Origin: Palsa-459 sp963841965
Lineage (GTDB): Bacteria; Actinomycetota; Acidimicrobiia; Acidimicrobiales; RAAP-2
DNA: 64,000 bases
Direction of reading: 5' to 3'
NCBI GenBank assembly: GCA_963841965.1
Contig: CAWJES010000001.1
Coordinates: forward strand, 124,001 to 188,000
Made by a program: the position numbers and the translations under genes. The first letter of the stretch is position 1. Each line of letters opens with the position of its first letter. Under the pieces are notes generated by a model, which made no database searches, had not been told where the DNA came from, and worked only from the letters and a program-made list of their open reading frames with translations. Below, piece after piece: positions 7,599 to 16,154 of the stretch.

Positions 7599-8396
7599 CG
7601 CGGGGTCGCGCTCCAGCGTCTGGCCGCCGGCGAACGTGGTGCCGACGCTGCGCCAGTAGCCCCCGAGCATCTCGCGCGGGGCGATCGTCGTCAGCTCCTC
7701 GACCGGGGAGTCGAACAGCTCGAGCTCGGCATCGCCGCTCCACGCCTGGGAGAGCTCGACATCCACGCCGCGCATCGTCACGATCTCGCGGAGCGAGTCG
7801 GTGCCGTCCGCCTCGATCGACGACAGGAACCGATGGTGCAGCATCGGCAGGCCGTTGACGAACCCGTTCGCGTCCGCTGGTCCGCGCAGGGTCACCCGGG
7901 CCTGGGCGAGCCGGCGGTCGTAGGCGGCGAGCGTTCCCGAGAGGCGTCCTCCGGGCTCGAGCCGCGGTCCGCCGCGCCCGACGGTGACCGGCCGCGACAT
8001 CTGCACGGACCCGAGCTTCTTCGGATAGCCCTGGAGGTGGCCGCGAACCATCGCGAAGTCCTTGTCGACCCAGATGAACACGCACCGCGACCACAGCTGA
8101 TCGCGCCACCGGCACCGCACGACCACGAACGCCTCCTTGTACTGCAGGCGGATGGGGTCGTCGAGCTCGCGGCCGTCATCGCTGCACGCCTGCCAGTCCG
8201 CCCAGATGAACGCGACCGCCCCTGGGTCCTCGTCGTCGCGAGGGAGGGAGACGTCGTCGGGGAGCAGCGCACGGATGGCCGACGGGTCCGTGCGGTACTC
8301 GACGGTGAGCAGGTCGCCCGAGTAGTGCCAGGGCAGCGGCGGGAGGATCGAGGAGCGGCCAGTCGCGGTCCTCGGGAAGCTGAGGCCCTCGGTCAC
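7596..8396 (-). CDS. acetoacetate decarboxylase (ADC) family protein
   Basis: The product has 266 residues. The GTG start at 8396 is chosen because it overlaps the upstream dioxygenase stop (GTGA) and opens directly into family sequence (LPWHYSGDLLTVEYRTDPSAI). ADC-family features include LLPDDVSLP, YKEAFVVVRCRWRDQLWSRC, FAMVRGHLQGYPKKLGSV with the lysine-bearing strand, and the C-terminal GYWRSVGTTFAGG. The family holds true decarboxylases and enzymes using the same Schiff-base lysine for other steps. As last gene of a meta-cleavage operon it may decarboxylate or isomerise a ring-cleavage product; acetoacetate itself is an unlikely substrate. Confidence 0.82.
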   Translation of the reverse strand: MTEGLSFPRTATGRSSILPPLPWHYSGDLLTVEYRTDPSAIRALLPDDVSLPRDDEDPGAVAFIWADWQACSDDGRELDDPIRLQYKEAFVVVRCRWRDQLWSRCVFIWVDKDFAMVRGHLQGYPKKLGSVQMSRPVTVGRGGPRLEPGGRLSGTLAAYDRRLAQARVTLRGPADANGFVNGLPMLHHRFLSSIEADGTDSLREIVTMRGVDVELSQAWSGDAELELFDSPVEELTTIAPREMLGGYWRSVGTTFAGGQTLERDPA

Positions 8397-9271
8397 GCGG
8401 TCCAACCGCCCGTGAGCGGCTCGAACACGACATGGACCTGTCCGGTCCCGATCGAGTTCTCGTACAGCGAGTACAGGACCCCGGGCGCCGTGCACGCGCG
8501 GCCGCCGACCGCCGATGCGGCGATCAGGTAGTGACCGAACCGACCCTCGGGGCGGAAGCGCAGGAAGTCGGGCATGGCGTCGATCACCGCGGCGTGGTCG
8601 CCCCGTGCCCACGCGTCGAGGACCTCGTGGTCGGCACGCGCCGCCTCGGGGGTGAAGATGTGCTCCTCGCCGGCGGCCTCGTGGGCGCGCAGTTTCGAGA
8701 GCGGCCAGAAGGTGTGGCTCAGCGCCCCCGAGCCGATGAGGAACACCCGGCGGTCGAGCTGGCTGATCGCGTCGGCGACGCACCGGCCGACCTTGAGGAA
8801 GTCCTCCGTCTCGCCGGTCTGCGCGAGGCTCACCGTGACCCACCGCTCGTCGCCCTGGAGGAACTGCAGGAGATTGACGGTGCCGTAGTGGATGGGCAGG
8901 TTCTCGTCGCTGACGGCCGTGATCCAGCAGTCCTCGATGCCGTCCGCGGCAGCCGCGAGCGCGTGGGCGAACTCCGGGTCGCCCTCGACGTCGAAGGGGA
9001 CCGACGCCATGCCCCGGGGCAGCTCGTCCGAGGTGAACCTGCCCGTTCGTCTGGCCTGCGCGGCCACGCAGAACTCGACGGTGGTGAACCAGTGGGAGTC
9101 GAACACGACGATGAGGTCCGGCTTCAGCCGGTCGATGACCTCGGATCGGACGCGGTGGAGCCCGGTGTACAAGGTGGACTCCTTTCCCTCGTTCAGCTCG
9201 CGGCGGTCCCGCTCGGGGAGCACGATCGTCGGGACGTGGGCGATGACCGCCGCGCCAATGACTTCACCCAT
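8393..9271 (-). CDS. hpaD: LigB-type extradiol dioxygenase, likely 3,4-dihydroxyphenylacetate 2,3-dioxygenase
   Basis: The product has 292 residues, close to the roughly 280 of E. coli HpaD. It is a class III (LigB-fold) ring-cleaving dioxygenase. Iron ligand candidates are His12 (IAHVPT) and His60 (VFDSHWF), and LPIHYGTVNLLQFLQ resembles the HpaD segment LPIHYGTINPLHYL. It would open homoprotocatechuate to 5-carboxymethyl-2-hydroxymuconate semialdehyde, which fits the neighbouring dehydrogenase. The start overlaps the dehydrogenase stop by 8 bases, and its stop overlaps the ADC-like start. The exact catechol substrate is inferred from context. Confidence 0.85.
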   Translation of the reverse strand: MGEVIGAAVIAHVPTIVLPERDRRELNEGKESTLYTGLHRVRSEVIDRLKPDLIVVFDSHWFTTVEFCVAAQARRTGRFTSDELPRGMASVPFDVEGDPEFAHALAAAADGIEDCWITAVSDENLPIHYGTVNLLQFLQGDERWVTVSLAQTGETEDFLKVGRCVADAISQLDRRVFLIGSGALSHTFWPLSKLRAHEAAGEEHIFTPEAARADHEVLDAWARGDHAAVIDAMPDFLRFRPEGRFGHYLIAASAVGGRACTAPGVLYSLYENSIGTGQVHVVFEPLTGGWTA

Positions 9272-10733
9272 CGGTGGATCCCTCCATGACTTGGAACATC
9301 TTCAGCTCGCTGTAGAAGTCAAGGGCGTAGTCGCCGCCCTCTCGGCCGATGCCGCTGATCTTGCATCCCCCGAACGGGGCGGTGAGATCGCGCACGAGGA
9401 AGCAGTTCGTCCAGATCGTCCCGGCCCTGATCGCGTCGCCCATCCGCTCCGCGCGGGCCCGGTCTGCCGTGTAGACGATCGCAGACAGGCCGTACTGGGT
9501 GGAGTTCGCGAGCCGGACGGCGTCCGCCTCGTCGTCGAAGGTCTGGAAGGTGAGGACCGGTCCGAACACCTCGCGCTGGACGATCTCGGAGTCGTTCGAC
9601 GCGGGCTCGATGAGTGTCGGCTCGTACCAGAGGCCACCTTCGCGCCACACCGATCCGCCGAACACGACCGTGTCGCCGGCGGCCCGCGACCGTTCGACGA
9701 AGCCCGAGACGCGCGCAAGGTGGTCCGGGTGGATGAGCGGCGAGATCGTCGTCGCTGGGTCGCGCGAGTCACCAAGCACATGGGCCTCGGTGTACCCACG
9801 CAAGAGGGCGAGGAACTCCCCGGCAACGCTCGACTCGACGAGCAGCCGGGTGCCCGCGAGGCACACCTGGCCCCCGTCGTCGTACATCTGGGCGGCCTTC
9901 CTCGCCGCCGCGTCGAGGTCCGCGTCGGCGAAGACCACGAAGGGTCCCTTGCCGCCGAGCTCGGCGGTGAACGGGACGAGGTTGCGGGCCGCCTCGACCC
10001 CGATGAGCCGGCCGGTCTCGGGAGACCCGGTGAAGCTGATCCGTCGGACCCGGGGATCGCCCACGAGCGCGGCGCCGACCTCCTCGCCCAGCCCCTGGAC
10101 CACGTTTAGGACACCGGGCGGCAGCCCCGCCTCGTCGGCGAGATCCGCGAGGTACGAGCACGCGAGCGGGGACCACTCGGCGGGCTTCAGGACGACGGGG
10201 TTGCCCGCGGCGAGCGCCGGAGCGCTCTTCCACGTCGAGAGCATGAAGGGGGCGTTCCAGGGCGTGATCACGACGGTCGGGCCCGCCGGCATCCGCAGTA
10301 CGGCGTTGTCGGTCCCGTTCGACGACCAGCGCCGCCGCTCATACGCCTCTGCCAGGTCCGCGTAGGCGCGGAAGTTGCGCGCACCGCGGGCGATGACGCG
10401 GAGCCGGAGGCTCTCGTGCAGCATGGCCATGTCGAGGCACTCGATCGTCGCGAGCGCCTCGACGTTCGCGTCGATGAGGTCCGCGAGACGGCGCAGCAGC
10501 ACCCCGCGCCCCGCGACGCCGAGGGCGGCCCAGCCCTCCGCGGCGTCCACGGCTGCGCCGACGGCCGCTGCGGCCGTCTCCGCGTCGCCGCGCGAGACGT
10601 CCGCGAGCTTCGACGTCCAGTCGAGCGGGGAGCGGTCCTCGAAGGTGGAGGGGGACGCGACGCGCTGTCCGCCGATGTAGTGGTCGACCGACACCGCGAC
10701 GCCACCAACGTCGACACGGTGGTCGGGGGTCAC
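9264..10733 (-). CDS. hpaE: aldehyde dehydrogenase, likely 5-carboxymethyl-2-hydroxymuconate semialdehyde dehydrogenase
   Basis: The product is a 489-residue NAD(P)-dependent aldehyde dehydrogenase. The cofactor region has TPWNAPFMLSTWKSAPALAAG and FTGSPETG; the catalytic Glu258 is in ELGGK and Cys291 in GQVCLAG. By context it oxidises the semialdehyde made by the dioxygenase. The GTG start at 10733 overlaps the upstream hydrolase stop (GTGA). Residues 1-12 have no family match, so the in-frame GTG near residue 12 (VAVSVDHYIGG) is a possible alternative. The family is certain; the substrate is inferred. Confidence 0.88.
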   Translation of the reverse strand: MTPDHRVDVGGVAVSVDHYIGGQRVASPSTFEDRSPLDWTSKLADVSRGDAETAAAAVGAAVDAAEGWAALGVAGRGVLLRRLADLIDANVEALATIECLDMAMLHESLRLRVIARGARNFRAYADLAEAYERRRWSSNGTDNAVLRMPAGPTVVITPWNAPFMLSTWKSAPALAAGNPVVLKPAEWSPLACSYLADLADEAGLPPGVLNVVQGLGEEVGAALVGDPRVRRISFTGSPETGRLIGVEAARNLVPFTAELGGKGPFVVFADADLDAAARKAAQMYDDGGQVCLAGTRLLVESSVAGEFLALLRGYTEAHVLGDSRDPATTISPLIHPDHLARVSGFVERSRAAGDTVVFGGSVWREGGLWYEPTLIEPASNDSEIVQREVFGPVLTFQTFDDEADAVRLANSTQYGLSAIVYTADRARAERMGDAIRAGTIWTNCFLVRDLTAPFGGCKISGIGREGGDYALDFYSELKMFQVMEGSTDG

Positions 10734-11623
10734 GACTCGAACCTCGGACGGATCCGCGGGTACACGAGCTGGTCGCGGGTGGTGGCCGCTGGCCGCCGCT
10801 CCCCGCGATGCTCCCAGTCGCCCCCGAGGGCAGTCGACAGGACCTCCTCGGTCTCGGTGGGCTGGGCGCCGACCTCGTCGCTGACGGGCGCGGGGCCTTC
10901 CACGATCAGGTTCTCGAGGGTCCCGAGGCCCTCGACCTCGACCTCGACCACATCGCCCGGCTGCACGGGACGCGACATCGACGGCGTGCCCGACAAGATG
11001 ACGTCCCCGGGGACGAGGGTGATCAGGCGCGCCAGGTCCGCCACGAGGTAGTGCATGTCCCAGGCCATCTCGTCGGTCGACCCGGATTGGATCACCGACC
11101 CGTTCACCCGTGTCTCCATCGCCTTGGAGCGGAAGTCCCAGTCAGTCACGAGGCCCGGGCCGAGCGGACAGAGGGTGTCGGCGCCCTTCACGCGGAGCAT
11201 GGAGCCCGCATCGGTGTCGCGGAAGTCGTGGAGCCCGAAGTCGTTGGCGACGGTGTAGCCGGCGATCGACGCGGCCGCCTCGTCCACCGTGATGTTCCTG
11301 GTCACCCGCCCGATGACGATCGCGACCTCTCCCTCGAGGTTCAGCCACCGGCAGTTGCTCGGGCGCACGACCTCGCCGCGGTGCGCGTTGAGCGAGGAGA
11401 CGGGCTTGTGGAAGTAGGTGGGCGCCGGTGGGAGCTGGATCTGGAACTCGCGGACCCTCGAGACGTGGTTCAGGTGGCAGCAGAGGATCTTCGTCGGCAC
11501 CGTGGGTGCCAGGTGGATCGCCTCGTCGACGTGCACGCGCCGTCCGTCGGCCGCCGTGAGCCAGTCGCCGTCGCGCCTGACCTGGACCTCAGCGCCACCG
11601 AGGAGCACGCGCCGCAGTTCCAC
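10730..11623 (-). CDS. fumarylacetoacetate hydrolase (FAH) family protein, HpaG-like isomerase/decarboxylase
   Basis: The product has 297 residues. I chose GTG at 11623 because a GAGAAGGGGG ribosome site lies directly upstream; the open frame extends to 11677. The FAH core has KILCCHLNHVSRVREF near the start, the metal-binding LNLEGEVAIVIG, GYTVANDFGLHDFRDTDAG and DVILSGTPSMSRPVQPGD. In the homoprotocatechuate route FAH-fold HpaG decarboxylates and isomerises the tricarboxylate product. E. coli HpaG carries two FAH halves in about 430 residues; here there is only one. It is the first gene of the minus operon and diverges from the glutamine-synthetase-like gene. Confidence 0.85.
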   Translation of the reverse strand: MELRRVLLGGAEVQVRRDGDWLTAADGRRVHVDEAIHLAPTVPTKILCCHLNHVSRVREFQIQLPPAPTYFHKPVSSLNAHRGEVVRPSNCRWLNLEGEVAIVIGRVTRNITVDEAAASIAGYTVANDFGLHDFRDTDAGSMLRVKGADTLCPLGPGLVTDWDFRSKAMETRVNGSVIQSGSTDEMAWDMHYLVADLARLITLVPGDVILSGTPSMSRPVQPGDVVEVEVEGLGTLENLIVEGPAPVSDEVGAQPTETEEVLSTALGGDWEHRGERRPAATTRDQLVYPRIRPRFES

Positions 11624-11756
11624 CGAATCCCCCTTCTCGAGCGGGCTGCTCGAACGAAAACGATCCTGCCACAGCACCTGTCAGCAGGCCGATGCCCCGG
11701 GAGGCTCCATGGTACGTTCGCCGGGGCCGCCGACGGTCGGGGGCGGGGGAGGGGCT

Positions 11757-13046
11757 ATGGCTGGGACCTTCGATCGCGTTCGAGTGCTGTGGCCCGACCA
11801 TCTGGGGCTCCCTCGCGGCAAGTACATCCCCGCTCGCCTCGCCGATCGCGGCGTCCGGCACTGCACCGGCACCTGGGCACTCGGCTACGACCGCGAGATG
11901 ACGCCCTACACCCCCGGCTCGAACTGGGAGCTCGGCCTGCCAGACATGGAGGCCGTCTTCGACGTCGCGGACATCCGCGAGGGCTGGGAGGAGGGGACCC
12001 GAGTGGTCGTCGCCGACCTCACGCGCAACGGCAGCCCCGTCGCGGTGTCGCCGCGAGCGGCGCTGCGCAAGGCGGTCGCCGACTGGGAGGCGAAGGGCCT
12101 CGCCGCGATGGCCGGGATCGAGCTCGAGGCGTACCTGCTGGAGCCCGACGGGCACGGCGGGTTCCGGGCGATCGACACCCCGGGTGCCTTCGTGTACGGC
12201 ACGGGCTCGGCTGTCGACCCCCACGGCGTGGTCGACGACATCTGGGCGACGGCTGAGGGCGCGGGACTCCCGCTCGAGTCCGTCAACTCCGAGTACGACA
12301 ACGGGCAGTTCGAGTTCACCCTCCGCTACGCCGACGCGCTCAAGGCTGCGGACGACATCTTCCTGTTCAAGCTGCTGGCACGCGAGGTCGCCTTCAAGCG
12401 GGGTTTCCTCCTGACCTTCCTCGGCCGCCCGTTCTCGGACCGCGGGGGGTCGGGTCTCCACCTGAACCTCAGCTGGTCGGACCCCACCGGGCACAACGTG
12501 GTCAACGACCCTGCGACGCCCGACCAGATCAGCGACTTCGCGAAGTTCGCGATCGGCGGGATGCTCGAGCACCATCGTGCGCTCGCGGGTCTGTGCGCGC
12601 CGACCGTCAACGCCTACAAGCGGCTCAAGCCGGCGCAGCTCTCGGGCTACTGGGCGAACTGGGGCTACGACCACCGGGGCACGACCATCCGGATCTCGCC
12701 CGAGCGCGGGGAGGGCGCCCGGCTCGAGCATCGCCTGAGCGACGGCGCGGCGCCCGTCCATGTGGCGCTCGCAGCCGTCCTGCAGGCCTCACTGCTCGGG
12801 GTCGAGGGTGGCTTTGATCCCGGACCTCCTGAGGGCGGCAACGGCCTGGACGTCGTGGAGGCCACGGTGGGCACACCCCCGAACCTCGGAGAGGCCCTCG
12901 ACGCGCTGGAGCTCGACACCGCGCTCGTCGATGCGGTCGGCGCCGAGCTCGTCGCCCAGCACCTCGCGGTCAAGCGCACCGAGTGGCAGAGCTTCCTCGA
13001 GGCCGTCACGGACTGGGAGCTTCGCGAGTACCTGCCGTTCCTGTGA
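11757..13046 (+). CDS. glutamine synthetase-like protein (glutamate-amine ligase family)
   Basis: The product is 429 residues with a short N-terminal beta-grasp (VRVLWPDHLGLPRGKYIP) and a GS catalytic domain: IELEAYLL, SEYDNGQFEFTLRYADALKAAD, GSGLHLNLSW and the KRL motif NAYKRLKPAQLSGYWANWGYDHRGTTIRI. The shortened N-terminus and the altered residues after KRL set it apart from housekeeping GlnA. Family relatives glutamylate polyamines, ethanolamine or aromatic amines, activating an amine with ATP and glutamate. It diverges from the ring-cleavage operon, so its substrate may belong to that pathway. ATG at 11757 follows a purine-rich GGGGGAGGGG; ATG at 11709 is less likely. Confidence 0.83.
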   Translation: MAGTFDRVRVLWPDHLGLPRGKYIPARLADRGVRHCTGTWALGYDREMTPYTPGSNWELGLPDMEAVFDVADIREGWEEGTRVVVADLTRNGSPVAVSPRAALRKAVADWEAKGLAAMAGIELEAYLLEPDGHGGFRAIDTPGAFVYGTGSAVDPHGVVDDIWATAEGAGLPLESVNSEYDNGQFEFTLRYADALKAADDIFLFKLLAREVAFKRGFLLTFLGRPFSDRGGSGLHLNLSWSDPTGHNVVNDPATPDQISDFAKFAIGGMLEHHRALAGLCAPTVNAYKRLKPAQLSGYWANWGYDHRGTTIRISPERGEGARLEHRLSDGAAPVHVALAAVLQASLLGVEGGFDPGPPEGGNGLDVVEATVGTPPNLGEALDALELDTALVDAVGAELVAQHLAVKRTEWQSFLEAVTDWELREYLPFL

Positions 13047-13139
13047 TCCAGGTTGGTCGCGCCCTGCGGGTGCAGCGATCGGAGCCACACGCTCAGTAGA
13101 GTGCAAGTTCTCGAAGTTGACGACCTTGGGAGGGCGCAG

Positions 13140-13604
13140 GTGCAGGCGTATCGGGGGACGCGAGCCGGTGTGCTCGGTCGTGCCGCCTCCACCGTGGTCC
13201 TCGCGTCCGTGCTCCTCGTCTCGGGGCTCGGTGCGACCTCGCTCGCGTCCGTGGCGGCCAAGCGCGTGCTCCACGTGGCACCGAGCACGAGGCTCAAGAA
13301 CCACGAGGCCGTGGCGGTTACCGGATCGGGCTTCAAGCCCCATGAGCAGATCATCGTGCTCGAGTGCCTGGCGACGGCGACGGGCGCCGCACAGTGCGAC
13401 ATCGCTGACGCGTCGTCGGTGACGACCTCCGGCAAGGGTGCCCTCCCGAAGACGACCTTCCATGTGCGGACGGGCAAGATCGGCGACGGGACGTGCGGAA
13501 CGACGTCGTCGAACCTCAAGGACTGCGTCATCAACGCCGGGACGGTGAACGGCACGGACACCGCGACGGTGGCGATCACCTTCAGGGCACCGTCGACGCA
13601 GTAG
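13140..13604 (+). CDS. secreted neocarzinostatin-fold (enediyne apoprotein-like) protein
   Basis: The product is about 154 residues. The GTG at 13140 follows a GGGAGG ribosome site at a good distance. A signal peptide covers residues about 8-38 (RAASTVVLASVLLVSGL ... ASVAA). The mature part follows the neocarzinostatin family: APSTRLKNHEAVAVTGSGFKP, then VLECLATATGAAQCDIA (first cysteine pair), SVTTSGKGALPKTTFHV, and TCGTTSSNLKDCVI (second pair). In antibiotic producers this Ig-like fold carries enediynes. No enediyne genes are present, so another secreted role is more likely. Confidence 0.72.
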   Translation: MQAYRGTRAGVLGRAASTVVLASVLLVSGLGATSLASVAAKRVLHVAPSTRLKNHEAVAVTGSGFKPHEQIIVLECLATATGAAQCDIADASSVTTSGKGALPKTTFHVRTGKIGDGTCGTTSSNLKDCVINAGTVNGTDTATVAITFRAPSTQ

Positions 13605-13683
13605 CGGCGGATCGGATCTCCGGCAGCTGTCCGGGCCGGAGGCAGGGTCGCGTGCTGTGCGGACGGGGAACGGGGGACTGGCG

Positions 13684-15357
13684 ATGAGCGACGGGGGCGT
13701 CTCAGGCTTCGAGGCCGTGCAGGCCCCGTCCGCGCCCGCGCAGGCTGCGGAGGACGCGCATCCCCGCTCGATCCGCCCGAGCCTCGGTCTCGCGGTCCTG
13801 CTCTCCATCCTGTTCCTCACGTTCCTCGACAACACCGTCATCAGCGGCGTGCTCGCCAACATCCAGGAGCAGCTCCATGCGGGCGTCTCGGAGCTCCAGT
13901 GGGTCGTCGGCGGCTACGCCCTCGCATTTGCGAGCCTGATGCTCATCTGCGGCTCGCTCGGGGACAACTTCGGGCGCAAGCGGCTCATGCTGATCGGGGC
14001 CGGGATCTTCTGCGCCGGGTCGGTCGTCTCGGCGCTGGCGGACTCGTCGACGATGCTCGTCGTCGGCCGCGTGGTCATGGGCGTCGGCGCGGCCGCATCA
14101 GAGCCGGGGACCCTGTCGATGATCAGGCACATCTACCCCGACAGCCGCCGTCGCGCGCGAGCGCTCGGCGCCTGGGTCGCGGTGTCGGGCCTCGCGCTCG
14201 CGATGGGACCCGTCATCGGCGGGATCCTGGTCGGCATCTACTCGTGGCGGGCGATCTTCTGGTTCAACCTCGCCTACGGCGCCGTGGTGCTCCTCGTGGC
14301 GGTCCTCGTGCTTCCCGAGAGCGTGAACCCGGTCAGGAGGCGCATCGACATAGGCGGGGCGGTCCTCGGCGCCCTTGCGATCGGCCTCGCGACCTACGCG
14401 ACGATCGCGGGGGAGACCGCCGGATACCGAGCGAGCTGGATCGTCTCGCTCTACGTGCTCGCCGTGCTGTCCCTGATCGGGTTCATCGTCGTCGAGCTGC
14501 GGGTGGCCGAGCCGATGCTCGACCTCGGCTTCTTCCGGCGCCCGCCGTTCGCTGGATCCACGATCGTGGCGTTCACGAGCTACTTCTCGATCTTCTCGAT
14601 CTTCTTCTTCGTGGCGCTCTACCTCGAGGTGATCGCGTCGGTCGGCGCCTACAGCCTGGCGCTCGACTTCCTTCCGCTCCTCGGCGGGATGGTCGTGGCG
14701 TCGTTGGTGACCGGCCGCTGGGTCGGCGCCGTGGGCTCCAGGATCCCCATGACCGTGGGGTGCGTGCTCGCAGCGCTCGGCGTGCTCCTGACCGACCTCG
14801 TGATCTCGCCCTCGGCGGGCGTGTGGACCGTGGGTCTCACCATGGGTCTGGCCGGCGTCGGCTTCGGGATCGTCCTGGTGCCGGTGACCTCGTCGGCACT
14901 CGCGAGCGTCCCTGCCGAGAGCTCGGGGATGGCGGCCTCGACGACGAACACGAGCCGCGAGCTCGGGGCGGTGGCCGGCGTCGCGATCCTGGGGTCCATC
15001 GTCAACGGCCAGCTGACGGTGTACCTGACGAGCAGGCTCATCGCGATCGGGATCCCGGCCGTCTACCGCTCGGAGATCCTGAACGCGGTGACGACGGGAT
15101 CGCTCGACGCCCAGGCGAGGGGCCTCGCCGGGCACAGCAGCGCCCTCGTGCGCGAGTACATCGAGAAGATCGTCGCCGCCGCGTACGGCGCGTTCAGCCA
15201 CGGGCTCGACATCGCGCTCGGGCTCTCCGTCGCGCTGCTCGCGATGTCCGCGGTCGTCGCCTTCGTCACGGGCACGTCCGAGCGCACGGCGCCGTGGCGT
15301 CGAAGCGGTCGGTCACGCGGACCGATCGAGGCGGATCCGACCCCTACGGCGAGCTGA
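13684..15357 (+). CDS. MFS drug exporter, DHA2 (EmrB/QacA, 14-helix) family
   Basis: The product is a 557-residue inner membrane transporter. ATG at 13684 follows GGGGGA; ATG at 13657 lacks a good site. After a polar 40-residue tail come 14 predicted helices. Family motifs are LTFLDNTVISGVLANIQ in helix 1, GSLGDNFGRKRLM (motif A) in the 2-3 loop and GPVIGGILVGIYSWRAIFWFNLA (motif C) in helices 5-6. Proton-driven drug or metabolite export is expected. The 3' end overlaps the convergent DUF998 gene by 14 bases. No regulator adjoins it and the substrate is unknown. Confidence 0.9.
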   Translation: MSDGGVSGFEAVQAPSAPAQAAEDAHPRSIRPSLGLAVLLSILFLTFLDNTVISGVLANIQEQLHAGVSELQWVVGGYALAFASLMLICGSLGDNFGRKRLMLIGAGIFCAGSVVSALADSSTMLVVGRVVMGVGAAASEPGTLSMIRHIYPDSRRRARALGAWVAVSGLALAMGPVIGGILVGIYSWRAIFWFNLAYGAVVLLVAVLVLPESVNPVRRRIDIGGAVLGALAIGLATYATIAGETAGYRASWIVSLYVLAVLSLIGFIVVELRVAEPMLDLGFFRRPPFAGSTIVAFTSYFSIFSIFFFVALYLEVIASVGAYSLALDFLPLLGGMVVASLVTGRWVGAVGSRIPMTVGCVLAALGVLLTDLVISPSAGVWTVGLTMGLAGVGFGIVLVPVTSSALASVPAESSGMAASTTNTSRELGAVAGVAILGSIVNGQLTVYLTSRLIAIGIPAVYRSEILNAVTTGSLDAQARGLAGHSSALVREYIEKIVAAAYGAFSHGLDIALGLSVALLAMSAVVAFVTGTSERTAPWRRSGRSRGPIEADPTPTAS

Positions 15358-16039
15358 CGGCGCCAGGCACGGCCATGGCGGCGTCGAGCGGGTCCCGATG
15401 CGTCCGCTCGCGGAGCTGGATGACGATCATGATCGTGAATCCGATGAAGAAGATGCCCTCGACGATGCTGCCGGCGACGTTGAAGAGGTAGGCGACGGCG
15501 AGGCCGGGGTAGGCGATGACGGCACCGAGCATCAGGCCCCGGTAGGTGGCAGGGATGCGGCCGCTGTGTCCACGCGTGCGCTGGTACGCGAAGACCAGCG
15601 CCACGGTGATCGCGCCGAACTCGGCGATGCCCGCGACGACATGGAGGTACTCCTGGATCGAGAGTTGGAAGTGCCACTCCTGGGCCTTGCACGCCGAACT
15701 GATCTCGTCGGGACAGGTCTCTGGGAACAGGCCGCCGAGGGCCGCGGCGACGCCGAAGACCACCATCGAGACCCACTCCCGCAAGCCGCCGTGGAGGGAC
15801 CACCAGCCGACGGCGAGGAACGCGAGCACGAAGAGCACTCCCGAGATGAGGTCCGCGTGCTGCATCTCGGTCGCGTACGGCTGGCCGGTGACCTCCAGGT
15901 TGCTGAACAGCTCGTTCGGGGACCGCAGGAGGCTGGGCCGGAAGAGCACCAGGACCCACCAGTTGTAGAGCACGAGGCCCGCGACGCCGAAGCCCCATGC
16001 GAGCACCGCCCTGGGCGCAGCCACGCGGGACCCGTTCAT
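15344..16039 (-). CDS. DUF998-like integral membrane protein
   Basis: The product is 231 residues with about six hydrophobic segments, from MNGSRVAAPRAVLAWGFGVAG to YLFNVAGSIVEGIFFIGFTIMIVI. The layout, with a conserved-looking SIQEYLHVVAGIAEF in the fourth segment, fits the DUF998 type of membrane protein. Two cysteines (ETCPDEISSAC) lie in a loop between helices. The start at 16039 is the first methionine before the hydrophobic core; the open frame upstream runs through unrelated sequence. Function unknown. The 3' end overlaps the MFS gene on the opposite strand. Confidence 0.68.
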   Translation of the reverse strand: MNGSRVAAPRAVLAWGFGVAGLVLYNWWVLVLFRPSLLRSPNELFSNLEVTGQPYATEMQHADLISGVLFVLAFLAVGWWSLHGGLREWVSMVVFGVAAALGGLFPETCPDEISSACKAQEWHFQLSIQEYLHVVAGIAEFGAITVALVFAYQRTRGHSGRIPATYRGLMLGAVIAYPGLAVAYLFNVAGSIVEGIFFIGFTIMIVIQLRERTHRDPLDAAMAVPGAVSSP

Positions 16040-16154
16040 CGGCGCCGGTCTACCAGCACGACCGGATCGACGTGCGCAGCGGCGAGCGCTGCCGGTCGTT
16101 CCCACCGCGCGCCCGCCCCGACGGTCGATACTGTGAAGGTGAAGGAAGGTGACC

